From NCBI RefSeq assembly GCF_030553305.1, contig NZ_JARRAH010000001.1, forward strand, positions 1,178,001 through 1,242,000: a DNA stretch of 64,000 nt. Reading direction: 5' to 3'. The DNA comes from Halomarina ordinaria (GTDB lineage: Archaea; Halobacteriota; Halobacteria; Halobacteriales; Haloarculaceae). Below the pieces are notes generated by a model. The model had not been told where the DNA came from. It was given only the letters and a program-made list of their open reading frames with translations, and did no database searches. Positions 1-8,219 of the stretch are shown piece after piece (the stretch's first letter is position 1; every line of letters starts with the position of its first letter). The position numbers were made by a program, and so were the translations under genes.

Positions 1-1
1 G

Positions 2-1648
2 TACGTCCTGTTGTACAATGGCGAGGTCTACAACCACGAGGCGCTCCGCGAGGAACTCGGGGCGGCGGGCTATCGCTTCCACTCGGGGACGGACACGGAG
101 ACGGTGCTCACGGCCTACGTCGAGTGGGGCGCCGACTGCGTCGAACGCTTCAACGGGATGTTCGCGTTCGTCGTCTACGACACGCGTCGCGAACGGCTGT
201 TCTTCGCCCGCGACCACGTCGGCATCAAGCCCCTGTACTACTACCACGACGGGGACCGCTTCGTCTTCGCGTCGACCATCCCGGCCATCCTGGAACACGA
301 CGTCGAGACGGCCCCCAACCCGGCGGCGATACGGGACTTCCTCCTCTACAACGTCACCGACCACACGCGCGAGACGTTCTTCGAGAACGTCTACCGGTTC
401 CCGAGCGGCCACCACGGGACCTACGACCTGCGGACGAACGAACTCTCGCTGACCGAGTGGTGGGACCTCGAGTTCTCGGGGGACTTCGCGGGGAGCTACG
501 AGGCGGCCACCGACCGGGTCCGGTCGTTGCTCGAGCGGAGCGTCGAGCGTCGCCTCATGAGCGACGTCCCCGTGGGGACCTGCCTCAGCGGCGGTATCGA
601 CTCGTCGGCCATCGCGTGCCTGCTCGACCGCCTCGGCGCGCGGGACGTCGAGACGTTCTCGGCCGTGTTCTCCGGGTTCGAGAAGGACGAGTCGTCGTAC
701 ATCCGGACGGTGTGCGAGGAGACGGGCCTCGCGAACCACGCCGTCGAACCGGACGGGACGGACCTCGCCGCGACCATCGTCGGGTTCGTCGAGAGCCTCG
801 GCGAACCGATACCCACGCCGAGTCCGTTCGCGCAGTCGCGGGTGTTCTCGCTGGCGAACGACGAGGGGGTCACGGTGCTGCTCGACGGCCAGGGCGGGGA
901 CGAACTGTTCGCCGGCTACCACACGTTCTACGGGAACTACCTCTACGGTCTCCTGCGGCGAGGCGCGTTTCGCGAGGCCACGAGCGAACTCGCGGGACTG
1001 GTCCGGGGAGGCGAGAGCCGCCTCGGTCTCCTGTCGTTCGGCCTCCTGCTCGCGCCGGACGCCGTCGTCGACCGGTACTTCCGGACCCGGTCGAACATCG
1101 CGCCGGCGCTGTACGACGCCCCCGACGCCCGGACGGGCTACATGGACGAGTTCACCTCCCTGCACACGCTCCACGACGCCCTCGAGTTCTACCTCGGCCG
1201 ACGGCTCGAACACCTGTTGCTCTACGAGGACCGCAACTCGATGGCCGTCTCACGGGAGGCGCGCGTCCCGTTCCTCGACCCGGAGTTCATGCGGTTCGTC
1301 GCCAGCCTCCCCGAGGGGTACATCATCTCCGACGGGACGACGAAGACCGTCCTCCGAGACGCCATCGAGGGGGTGGTCCCGGCGCGTGTCCTCGCCCGAC
1401 GCGACAAGATCGGGTACGCGACGCCCGAACACCGGTGGCTCCGGGACGTCGCCATCGAGACGCTACTGTACGACTGGTTCTGTTTCGCCGAACCGCGCTG
1501 CGCCCCGTACGTCGACGTCGAGCGTACCAGGCGATTCGTGTCGGAACACTACGCGGGCGACCGCGACCACAGTTCGGCCCTCTGGAAGAGCCTCTTCCTC
1601 GAGGCGTGGATGCGCGCGTTCTGGTCGGACGACGCGGACACCCGGTGA
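2..1648 (+). CDS. asnB: AsnB-type glutamine amidotransferase / asparagine synthase (5' end outside window)
   Basis: This reading frame is open from the first base, so the gene starts upstream and the N-terminal catalytic Cys of the class II glutaminase domain is not visible. The visible part begins in the conserved glutaminase segment YNGEVYN, continues through FNGMFAF and RDHVGIKPLYY, then enters the ATP-pyrophosphatase synthase domain with the PPi loop SGGIDSS (about nt 589-609) and GQGGDELFAGY. These are the hallmarks of asparagine synthase (glutamine-hydrolysing), which forms Asn from Asp, Gln and ATP. The gene lies next to a uronic acid pathway. Close relatives such as WbpS-type proteins act as sugar amidotransferases that turn uronic acids into uronamides, so a glycan role is as plausible as Asn synthesis. 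Family membership is certain; the substrate is not. Confidence 0.9.
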   Translation, partial: YVLLYNGEVYNHEALREELGAAGYRFHSGTDTETVLTAYVEWGADCVERFNGMFAFVVYDTRRERLFFARDHVGIKPLYYYHDGDRFVFASTIPAILEHDVETAPNPAAIRDFLLYNVTDHTRETFFENVYRFPSGHHGTYDLRTNELSLTEWWDLEFSGDFAGSYEAATDRVRSLLERSVERRLMSDVPVGTCLSGGIDSSAIACLLDRLGARDVETFSAVFSGFEKDESSYIRTVCEETGLANHAVEPDGTDLAATIVGFVESLGEPIPTPSPFAQSRVFSLANDEGVTVLLDGQGGDELFAGYHTFYGNYLYGLLRRGAFREATSELAGLVRGGESRLGLLSFGLLLAPDAVVDRYFRTRSNIAPALYDAPDARTGYMDEFTSLHTLHDALEFYLGRRLEHLLLYEDRNSMAVSREARVPFLDPEFMRFVASLPEGYIISDGTTKTVLRDAIEGVVPARVLARRDKIGYATPEHRWLRDVAIETLLYDWFCFAEPRCAPYVDVERTRRFVSEHYAGDRDHSSALWKSLFLEAWMRAFWSDDADTR

Positions 1649-1867
1649 CCGGACGCGACATCGGGACTGCCATCGCGCAGGTCACCGGTCACGTCCCGTC
1701 CGCGGTGTGACTCACGGCCTCACACGCTCGAACGACGGAGTATCGACCGAACGAGTGATTTCCCCACGAGGTAGATACGCGACCTGCTGACAATCCCTGG
1801 TACAGGAACGGATATCGTGTATAAATGATTGAGGATTAATTCGCCGGTACGGTCTGTTAGATATATC

Positions 1868-1877
1868 GTTATATAAC
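1868..1877 (+). promoter_or_regulatory. TATA box of the glycan operon
   Basis: The sequence gttatataac lies in an AT-rich stretch (about 1800-1880) that contrasts with the GC-rich surroundings. It is about 35 nt upstream of the ATG at 1909, which fits an archaeal TATA element giving a short 5' leader. Confidence 0.55.
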
Positions 1878-1908
1878 TAATGCCAGACCTCCGCAACCGG
1901 CGCTGGCA

Positions 1909-2064
1909 ATGCATGACATTGATACGACACGATTTGGTGGTGTGGGAGGAACCCTCGCCCGTGATTGTGCGCTCGTGGCACAGCTCCACGAGCCGTGGTG
2001 GTACTGTTGCAGCGAGTGGTGGGACGGAGCGGTGCGCCGAACGCGAAACGGGTGGGTGTCGTGA
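1909..2064 (+). CDS. small Trp-rich ORF, unknown function, overlapping the next gene by 4 nt
   Basis: This is a 51-codon ORF that I do not recognise. It starts ATG CAT GAC and ends at the TGA of 2062-2064, which overlaps the GTG start of the oxidoreductase gene (2061-2063) as GTGA, the usual translational-coupling arrangement in this genome. A TATA box lies at a suitable distance upstream. The peptide is rich in Trp (five) and has three Cys; its centre reads EPWWYCCSEWWDG. No signal peptide or clear membrane segment is seen. Codons are more AT-rich than those of neighbouring genes and the C-terminus is Arg-rich, so this may be a recently acquired small gene or the tail of a decayed one. Protein status is inferred only from the overlap and promoter spacing. 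Confidence 0.4.
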   Translation: MHDIDTTRFGGVGGTLARDCALVAQLHEPWWYCCSEWWDGAVRRTRNGWVS

Positions 2065-3047
2065 CCCGGTGTCCTCCCACGCCGGTCCGGGCCGGCGTCG
2101 TCGGCGTCGGGAGTATCGGTCAACACCACGCGCGTAACTACGCGAACCTCTCGGGTGCAGAACTGGTCGGCGTCGTCGACACCGACGTCGACCGGGCGGC
2201 CGGGGTCGCAGAGGAGTACGGGACCACCGCGTGCTCCCTCGACGAACTGTTCGCCTCGGTCGACGCCGTCTCCGTGGCGGTCCCGACTACCCATCACCAT
2301 CAGGTCGCCTCGACCGCCATCGACCGCGGCGTACACGTCCTGGTCGAGAAACCCCTCGCGAGTTCCCGAGAGGAGTGTCTCGACCTCATCGCCCGTGCTC
2401 GCGCGAACGGCGTCACGCTCCAGGTCGGGCACGTCGAGCGGTTCAACCCGGCGGTCGAGGCGCTCGGGGACATCGTCGCCGACCTCGACCTCATCGCCGT
2501 CGAGGCGCACCGACTCGGACCGCCGCTCAGTCGAGAGATGGACGACACCGCGGTCCTCGACCTGATGATACACGACATCGACGTCGTGCTCTCCCTGGTC
2601 GACGAACCGGTCGTCTCGGTCGACGCACGGGGCGTCCTCGACAACCAGCACGTCACGGCCACGCTGTCCTTCGAGAACGGAGTCATCGCGACGCTCACCG
2701 CGAGTCGCGTGACCCAGCAGAAGGTCCGACAGCTCTCGGTGACGGCGGCCGACTGCCGCGTCAACACCGATTACACCGACCAGAGCGTGATGATACACCG
2801 CCAGTCCGTCCCGGAGTACGTCGAGAACTGGGACTCCATCAGCTACCGGAGCCAGAGCGTCATCGAACTCCCGACCATCGAGACGGGCGAACCGCTCGAG
2901 CGGGAACTCGTCTCGTTCCTCGACAGCGTCCGCTCCGGCGACCCGCCCGTCGTCACCGGCGAGGACGGCTACCGGGCGTTCGAACTGGCGATGGAGATCG
3001 ACCGTATCGCTCGCGGCGACGAACAGCTCCAGTCGCAGGTCCCATGA
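2061..3047 (+). CDS. Gfo/Idh/MocA-family NAD-dependent sugar oxidoreductase (WbpB-like)
   Basis: The 328-residue protein has a Rossmann nucleotide-binding motif near the N-terminus (GVVGVGSIGQHHA) and the family EKP motif with catalytic Lys97 (VEKPLASS). The start is set at GTG 2061 because it overlaps the preceding TGA and leaves the usual few residues before the Rossmann strand; GTG 2052 is an in-frame alternative. Gfo/Idh enzymes oxidise a sugar carbon with NAD. In the di-N-acetylated uronic acid pathway WbpB oxidises C3 of UDP-GlcNAc uronic acid, giving the keto sugar for transamination. The next three genes encode the other steps, and the stop overlaps the next start (ATGA), so this role is a strong contextual inference. 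Confidence 0.85.
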   Translation: MTRCPPTPVRAGVVGVGSIGQHHARNYANLSGAELVGVVDTDVDRAAGVAEEYGTTACSLDELFASVDAVSVAVPTTHHHQVASTAIDRGVHVLVEKPLASSREECLDLIARARANGVTLQVGHVERFNPAVEALGDIVADLDLIAVEAHRLGPPLSREMDDTAVLDLMIHDIDVVLSLVDEPVVSVDARGVLDNQHVTATLSFENGVIATLTASRVTQQKVRQLSVTAADCRVNTDYTDQSVMIHRQSVPEYVENWDSISYRSQSVIELPTIETGEPLERELVSFLDSVRSGDPPVVTGEDGYRAFELAMEIDRIARGDEQLQSQVP

Positions 3048-4462
3048 CTGGACGACCAGATGGTCCGTCGTCGGTCGCGCGCGAGGAGACGGCACTCGAC
3101 GTGTCGCTGGCGCGCGCGCTGGAGGCGGGCGACGTGACGGTCGCGGTGTACGGCCTCGGCAAGATGGGCCTGCCGCTCGCGACCGTCTTCGCCGAGCGAG
3201 TCGGCGACGTCGTCGGCGTGGACGTCGACGCCGAGCGGGTCCGAGTCATCAACGCCGGCGAGTGCCCGCTCGACCGCGAACCGGGGGTGCCTGCGCTGCT
3301 CGCTGAACAGGTCGAGCGAGGACGGTTCGTGGCGACGACGGACGGCGAGCGCGCGAGCGCCGACGCGTCGGTCCACGTCCTCATCGTCCCGACGCTGCTC
3401 ACGGCCGAGCGGACGCCGGACCTCTCGATACTCCTCGACGTCCTCGAGACCATCGCACCGGGAATCGACCCGGGCGACCTGCTCTGCGTCGAGTGTACCG
3501 TCCCGCCAGGGACGTGCCGGGACGTGGTCGTCCCGACCGTCGCGTTCGCCGGCAGCGTCGACCCCGGGGCGTTCGGCGTCGCGTCCTGTCCCGAGCGGAC
3601 GGCCAGCGGCCGCGCGCTCCGGGACATCCGGGGGGCGTACCCGAAGGTCGTCGGCGGGGTCGACGCGGCGAGCACGCGGGCGGCCGTCGCCCTCTACGGA
3701 CGAATCACTGACAACGAGGTACTTCGCGTCCGCGACGCGACGACGGCGGAGTCGGTCAAACTGTTCGAGGGACTCTACCGCGACGTCAACATCGCGCTCG
3801 CGAACGAACTCGCGCGCCTCACCGACGACCTTGCCATCGACGTCCGGGAGGCCGTCGACGCGGCGAACACCCAACCGCTCTGTGACATCCTCGACCCCGG
3901 CCCGGGCGTCGGAGGCCACTGTATCCCCTGGTATCCGTACTTCGTCATGAACAGCGTCGAGCGGGAGACGCCGTTGCTCCGGACGGCCCGCGCGGTCAAC
4001 GACGCCATGCCCGCCTACACCGTCGAGACGCTCGCCGAGCAGTTGCGTCGCCGGGGCGAGACGCTGGCGGGCGCGACGGTCGCCGTCTTCGGCGTGACGT
4101 ATCGGCCAGGGGTACACGAGACGCGCGCGACGCCCGCACTCCCGGTCGTCTCGCTGCTTCGCGAGGGCGGCGCGTCGGTGCTCGTCGTCGACCCGCTGGT
4201 CGACGACTTCGAGGCGTTCGACGCCCGCCCGGTGGCGCTCGATGCGGTCGCGGACGCCGACGTCGACGCCGCCATACTGCTGACGGCCCACGAGGAGTTC
4301 GACGACCTCGACTGGGGCGCGTTCGGCGAGTGCGTCGTCGTCGACGGTCGCGACGCCATCCGGGGAGAGACGGGCGGCGCCCACGTCTACACGCTCGGTC
4401 GAGGGGTGCGGCGAGACGGGAAAGCGACTCCCGACAGCCGGCACACGGGAGGCGAGCCATGA
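3044..4462 (+). CDS. nucleotide-sugar 6-dehydrogenase (UDP-GlcNAc/ManNAc dehydrogenase type, WbpA/WecC-like)
   Basis: The 472-residue product belongs to the UDP-glucose/GDP-mannose dehydrogenase family, which oxidises a C6 alcohol to a carboxylate using two NAD. An N-terminal NAD fold is shown by GLGKMGLP (residues 37-44). The catalytic Cys is Cys293 in GVGGHCIPWYP, and the central helix segment SVKLFEGLYRDVNIALANEL is the family's dimerisation and active-site region. A third C-terminal domain follows (GVTYRPGVHETR). The GHCIP-WYPYF context resembles enzymes acting on UDP-N-acetylhexosamines rather than UDP-glucose, but substrate cannot be decided from sequence alone. It overlaps both flanking genes by 4 nt. 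Confidence 0.9.
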   Translation: MTGRPDGPSSVAREETALDVSLARALEAGDVTVAVYGLGKMGLPLATVFAERVGDVVGVDVDAERVRVINAGECPLDREPGVPALLAEQVERGRFVATTDGERASADASVHVLIVPTLLTAERTPDLSILLDVLETIAPGIDPGDLLCVECTVPPGTCRDVVVPTVAFAGSVDPGAFGVASCPERTASGRALRDIRGAYPKVVGGVDAASTRAAVALYGRITDNEVLRVRDATTAESVKLFEGLYRDVNIALANELARLTDDLAIDVREAVDAANTQPLCDILDPGPGVGGHCIPWYPYFVMNSVERETPLLRTARAVNDAMPAYTVETLAEQLRRRGETLAGATVAVFGVTYRPGVHETRATPALPVVSLLREGGASVLVVDPLVDDFEAFDARPVALDAVADADVDAAILLTAHEEFDDLDWGAFGECVVVDGRDAIRGETGGAHVYTLGRGVRRDGKATPDSRHTGGEP

Positions 4463-5028
4463 GGGCGACGCTCGGCGCGGACGCGCACGTCGACGAGGGG
4501 GTCCGCCTCGGGACCGGGGACGGCGAGCCGCCGCGCATCGGCGACCGCGCCCGCCTCCGGAGCGGGACGGTCGTCTACGACGACGTCCGGGTCGGCGACG
4601 ACTTCGCGACCGGCCACAACGTCCTCGTACGCGAAGGGACGACGGTCGGCGACGACGTCCTCTTCGGGACGAACACGGTCGTCGACGGCCGGAGCGAGGT
4701 CGGGTCGCGGGTGAGCCTCCAGACGAGGGTGTACGTCCCCTCGGAGACCGTCATCGGCGACGGCGTGTTCGTCGGTCCGGGGGCCGTCCTCACGAACGAC
4801 CCCTACCTACTCAGGCGGGACGTCGAGTTGCGCGGCCCGCGACTCGAGGACGACGTCTCAGTCGGCGCGAACGCCACCGTCCTCCCCGGCGTAACGCTCG
4901 GGACGGGGTCGTTCGTCGCCGCCGGTGCCGTGGTCACCGGGGACGTCCCGCCCGAGTCGCTCGCGGTCGGGGCGCCCGCCGAGTGTTCCGCGCTCCCCGA
5001 GCGACTGCGGGGACGAAACCGGCTCTGA
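4459..5028 (+). CDS. left-handed beta-helix acyltransferase (WbpD-like N-acetyltransferase)
   Basis: This 189-residue protein is built of imperfect hexapeptide repeats (I/V-G-D/x runs such as VGDDVLFGTNTVV, IGDGVFVGPGAVL and LGTGSFVAAGAVV), which fold as a left-handed beta-helix using acetyl-CoA. The segment GPGAVLTNDPYL matches the WbpD/WlbB group of UDP-amino-sugar N-acetyltransferases. The predicted job is acetylation of the 3-amino group made by the downstream aminotransferase. The start at ATG 4459 overlaps the upstream TGA (ATGA), and the following gene begins 2 nt after its stop, so all four sugar genes form one transcript. Confidence 0.85.
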   Translation: MRATLGADAHVDEGVRLGTGDGEPPRIGDRARLRSGTVVYDDVRVGDDFATGHNVLVREGTTVGDDVLFGTNTVVDGRSEVGSRVSLQTRVYVPSETVIGDGVFVGPGAVLTNDPYLLRRDVELRGPRLEDDVSVGANATVLPGVTLGTGSFVAAGAVVTGDVPPESLAVGAPAECSALPERLRGRNRL

Positions 5029-5030
5029 CC

Positions 5031-6119
5031 ATGGGGCGAGTACCCATCGCGGAGCCGCAAATCGGCCGCGAGGAACGCGAGCGCGTCGCCGCCGTCCTCG
5101 AGAGCGGGATGCTCGCCGACGGACCGGCTGTGCGGGCGTTCGAGCGGGAGTTCGCGGCGTTCTGTGACGCCGCCCACGGCGTCGCGACGTCCAACGGGAC
5201 GACGGCGCTCCACGCGGCGCTCAGGGCGCTCGACGTCGGCGAGGGGAGCCGCGTGCTCACGACTCCGTTCAGTTTCGTCGCGACGGCCAACGCGGCGCGG
5301 CTCGTCGGGGCCCGCGTCGGGTTCGTCGACATCGACCCGGAGACGTACACCATCGACCCGGAGGCGCTGGAGGCGTGCCTCCGGGCCGGCGAGGAGGTGA
5401 CGGCGGTCGTCGCGGTCCACCTCTACGGGTTGCCGGCGGAGATGCCCCGACTCCTGGAACTCGCGGAACGGTACGACTTCGCGCTGGTCGAGGACGCCGC
5501 ACAGGCCCACGGCGCGACGGTCGACGGCGACCCGGTCGGCGCGCTCGGCGACGTGGGGTGCTTCTCGTTCTACCCGACGAAGAACATGACCACCGGTGAG
5601 GGCGGGATGATAACGACCGACCGCGACGACGTCGCCGAACGGGCCGCCGCGTTCGTCGACCACGGCCGAACGAGCGGCTACGAGCACGCGACGGTCGGGC
5701 ACAACTTCCGGATGACGAGCATCGCCGCCGCCATCGGCCGCGTCCAGCTCGAACGGCTCCCCGGCTACACCGAGGCCCGACGACGCAACGCCGCCGTCCT
5801 CACGGAGGCGCTGGCGGGCGGACCCCTCGACACCCCCACGGTTCCGGCGGGGCGGGGCCACGTCTTTCACCAGTACACCGTCCGCTGCGACGACCGCGAC
5901 GCCCTCGCCCGGTTCCTCGACGACCGGGACATCGACGCGCGGGTCTACTACCCCATCCCGATCCACCACCAGCGGCCCTATCGGCACGTGGCGGCGTCGG
6001 TCCCCCACGCCGACCGAGCCGCGGAGACGGTCCTCTCGCTCCCCGTCCACCCGGGCGTCTCGACGGACACGGCGACGAGAATCGCGGCGACCGTCCGCGC
6101 GTTCGTCGACGCCGGGTGA
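5031..6119 (+). CDS. DegT/DnrJ/EryC1/StrS sugar aminotransferase (WbpE-like)
   Basis: The 362-residue protein is a PLP-dependent sugar aminotransferase. The PLP Lys is Lys184 in FYPTKNMTTGEGG, the SNGTTALHAAL phosphate-binding segment is near residue 55, and VEDAAQAHGA carries the PLP-interacting Asp. These enzymes transfer an amino group from glutamate to a keto-sugar nucleotide. In this operon it would aminate the C3 ketone made by the Gfo/Idh enzyme. ATG 5031 was chosen because it starts 2 nt after the previous stop; an in-frame extension to 4983 would overlap the acetyltransferase and lacks family similarity. It ends the four-gene sugar operon. Confidence 0.9.
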   Translation: MGRVPIAEPQIGREERERVAAVLESGMLADGPAVRAFEREFAAFCDAAHGVATSNGTTALHAALRALDVGEGSRVLTTPFSFVATANAARLVGARVGFVDIDPETYTIDPEALEACLRAGEEVTAVVAVHLYGLPAEMPRLLELAERYDFALVEDAAQAHGATVDGDPVGALGDVGCFSFYPTKNMTTGEGGMITTDRDDVAERAAAFVDHGRTSGYEHATVGHNFRMTSIAAAIGRVQLERLPGYTEARRRNAAVLTEALAGGPLDTPTVPAGRGHVFHQYTVRCDDRDALARFLDDRDIDARVYYPIPIHHQRPYRHVAASVPHADRAAETVLSLPVHPGVSTDTATRIAATVRAFVDAG

Positions 6120-6175
6120 CGGACTTTCACGGTTCCGAGATGGTGTACTTAATCTGATAATATCGTATAACTCGA

Positions 6176-6183
6176 CAATACTT
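6176..6183 (+). promoter_or_regulatory. TATA-like element before the DUF1616 gene
   Basis: The AT-rich sequence aatactta lies about 30 nt before the ATG at 6211, in a 91-nt gap that is much AT-richer than its surroundings. The spacing suggests a leaderless or near-leaderless transcript separate from the sugar operon. Confidence 0.45.
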
Positions 6184-6210
6184 AGGACGGTTCGTCGGTT
6201 ATCCGCCCTC

Positions 6211-7203
6211 ATGTCCGCGGGGAACAGTCTGGTCGAGTACGTACGACGGGCGACGGTCGGCGTTCCCCTCGACATCGCGGGTGGCGTCGGGTACGCGCTG
6301 GTCTGTTTCGGCGCCGTGAGCGTGTTCGGCGGGGCGGGATCACCGGTCCTCCTCGCGGCGGTCCTGCCGCTGTTGCTGTTCGTCCCGGGGTACATGGTGG
6401 TCGCCGCGCTCTTCCCCTGGCGGGACGGGTTGGCCGACGACGGCCCGTCGTCGGACCTCCCGCTTGGTCACCGGCTGTTCTACTCGTTCACGGCGAGTCT
6501 CGTCGTCGCCCCCCTGTTCGTCAACGTCCTCGTCTACGCGACCGGCGGCCTCGACCGGGACGTCCTCAACGCGGGCCTGCTGGTACTCGTCGTCTGTACG
6601 GCGGGCGTCGCGGCGTGGCGAAACCGGGACCGACGCGCCCCGCGTCGCCTCCCGCTCGTCGGCCGGTGGCGAAACCGGGAGGAGTCGTCGCTCGCGCCCG
6701 GAACCCGCGCCGAGACGGCGGCCACCGTGTTCATGGGCGTCTGTGTCGTCCTCGCGGCCGCCAGCGTCCCCGCCATGCTCCAGTTCGCCCCCGACGGTGG
6801 CGGGCACAGCGAGTACTACCTCGGGACGCGAGGGGCGGGCGGGGAACTCGTCGCCGAGGGCTATCCGAGCGAGATAACGCCCGCGGACGGCGAGCGCCTC
6901 CTCGTCGCCGTCGAGAACCACGGCGAGGAACCGCGGACGTACACCGTCCTCACGCGACTCCAGGAGGTCCGGACGGACGGCGACTCGACGAGGGTCGTCG
7001 ACGAGTGTTCGATGGACGTGACGGGAGTGACGGTGCCCGCCGCCGACCAACGGGTTATCTCACAGGAACTCGACCCGTGTGCCTCGGGCGAGGGGCTCCG
7101 GGTGGCGTTCCTCTTCTACGAGAACGAGCGGTCGGCGGACGCGCCGGCTTCGGAGGCCGACGAGCGACTCCACGTCTGGGTGGACGCGACCCGGGCGCCG
7201 TGA
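6211..7203 (+). CDS. DUF1616-type membrane protein
   Basis: The 330-residue protein has four hydrophobic segments in its first 140 residues (including VLLAAVLPLLLFVPGYMVVAALF), a cytosolic Arg-rich loop, a further membrane helix near residues 170-190, and then an extracytoplasmic beta-rich domain with two Cys (ECSMD, DPCASG). The signature LLFVPGYMVVAALFP is that of DUF1616 proteins, which are common in haloarchaeal glycosylation loci but have no assigned biochemical role. The C-terminal part contains VENHGEEPRTYTV, an immunoglobulin-like sequence. Position between the sugar operon and later glycan genes suggests a role in envelope glycan assembly; that is inference. Confidence 0.75.
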   Translation: MSAGNSLVEYVRRATVGVPLDIAGGVGYALVCFGAVSVFGGAGSPVLLAAVLPLLLFVPGYMVVAALFPWRDGLADDGPSSDLPLGHRLFYSFTASLVVAPLFVNVLVYATGGLDRDVLNAGLLVLVVCTAGVAAWRNRDRRAPRRLPLVGRWRNREESSLAPGTRAETAATVFMGVCVVLAAASVPAMLQFAPDGGGHSEYYLGTRGAGGELVAEGYPSEITPADGERLLVAVENHGEEPRTYTVLTRLQEVRTDGDSTRVVDECSMDVTGVTVPAADQRVISQELDPCASGEGLRVAFLFYENERSADAPASEADERLHVWVDATRAP

Positions 7204-7378
7204 GCGTGAAAGCCGAGATTTCGGCACGTGCCGCCGACCTGTATTTCGTGTCGTGTGGCGGTGAAACGTGGTTTGTCGTCGTTAACGGTCCGAGGGCGAC
7301 GTATTACTTTCTTCGTGTCGCGGATAGCGGCCTGTCGCTGCCGGCGGGGACCCGTCGACGGGAACGAGGCAGGTACGG

Positions 7379-8092
7379 ATGGACGACACCGACAGACTGC
7401 AAACGTTAGTGAGGAAGGGGTATCGAGAGCCGGGGAAGGTGCCGGGGTACCTCCTCGGACGGCTCTTCCCGGGGTCACGGTGGGGCCCGGGGTGGGTGCG
7501 CGAGGACGGCTACATCACGTTCCGGGAGGACTCGCTCACCGGTGGGTCACCCTCCCGTCCCGAGTTCAGCGCTCGCGTCTACCACGAGGCGACGCAGATA
7601 GAGCGACTGCTCGACGGCCGCGAGTACGACCGTGCGCTCGAAATCGGCTGCGGGTACGGCCGCCTCGTCGGTTGGGTCGCCAGTCACGCGGACGAGGCGG
7701 CCGCCATCGAACCGAACGCAGAGGCACTCGCCGCGGCCCGGCGGGCCTACCCGGAGGTCGACTTCGAGGTGGCGCTCGCCGACGACATCCCCTACCCCGA
7801 CGACCACTTCGACCTCGTAGTGGCCTGGGCCGTCCTCGGCCACATCCCGCCGGGGACGATAGAGCGAGCAGCACGCGAGATACGCCGTGTCCTCCGAGAC
7901 GACGGGACGCTGTTGCTCTGCGAGCGGACCTCCGGCGACTCGGCGTCGGGCGTCTGGGTGCGGTCGAGGGGGGACTACGAGGCGCTGTTCGACCCCTTTG
8001 CGGTGGTCGCCGCGGAGGAGCGCGCCGCCGAACCGTCCTTCGAGTACGCCCGGTACATGGAGACGATGCGTCTCGACGCGCCGCGCAGCTAA
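7379..8092 (+). CDS. class I SAM-dependent methyltransferase
   Basis: The 237-residue protein has the SAM-binding motif I LEIGCGYGRL (about residues 87-96), an acidic motif II (AAIEPNAEAL), and LADDIPYPDDHFDLVV as motifs III/IV. The N-terminal 60 residues are not part of the core fold. Substrate is unknown; within a glycan locus it may methylate a sugar or lipid carrier, as seen for other archaeal glycan methyltransferases. A 175-nt gap with a TATA-like tattacttt about 70 nt upstream indicates its own promoter. Confidence 0.8.
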   Translation: MDDTDRLQTLVRKGYREPGKVPGYLLGRLFPGSRWGPGWVREDGYITFREDSLTGGSPSRPEFSARVYHEATQIERLLDGREYDRALEIGCGYGRLVGWVASHADEAAAIEPNAEALAAARRAYPEVDFEVALADDIPYPDDHFDLVVAWAVLGHIPPGTIERAAREIRRVLRDDGTLLLCERTSGDSASGVWVRSRGDYEALFDPFAVVAAEERAAEPSFEYARYMETMRLDAPRS

Positions 8093-8219
8093 CGGACCCG
8101 CCTCTCGGCGCCGTCGCGTCCGACGCCCGGCGGCCGCCCCGCCAGCGGACAGGGTAGCCGCCCCGGCGCGCGATAAAGTGACACATTACTAACCCCACGC
8201 TCGCGCAACCCGGTTGCCG

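Noticed and set aside
124-1710. Long frames overlapping asnB, and similar long frames on both strands across the window
   Set aside because: They are Arg/Pro-rich or Ser/Thr/Arg-rich shadows of GC-rich genes; real proteins here are acidic and have family motifs.
1720-1989. Minus-strand 89-residue frame over the glycan operon promoter
   Set aside because: It lies in an AT-rich promoter stretch and covers the TATA box; composition is not haloarchaeal-protein-like.
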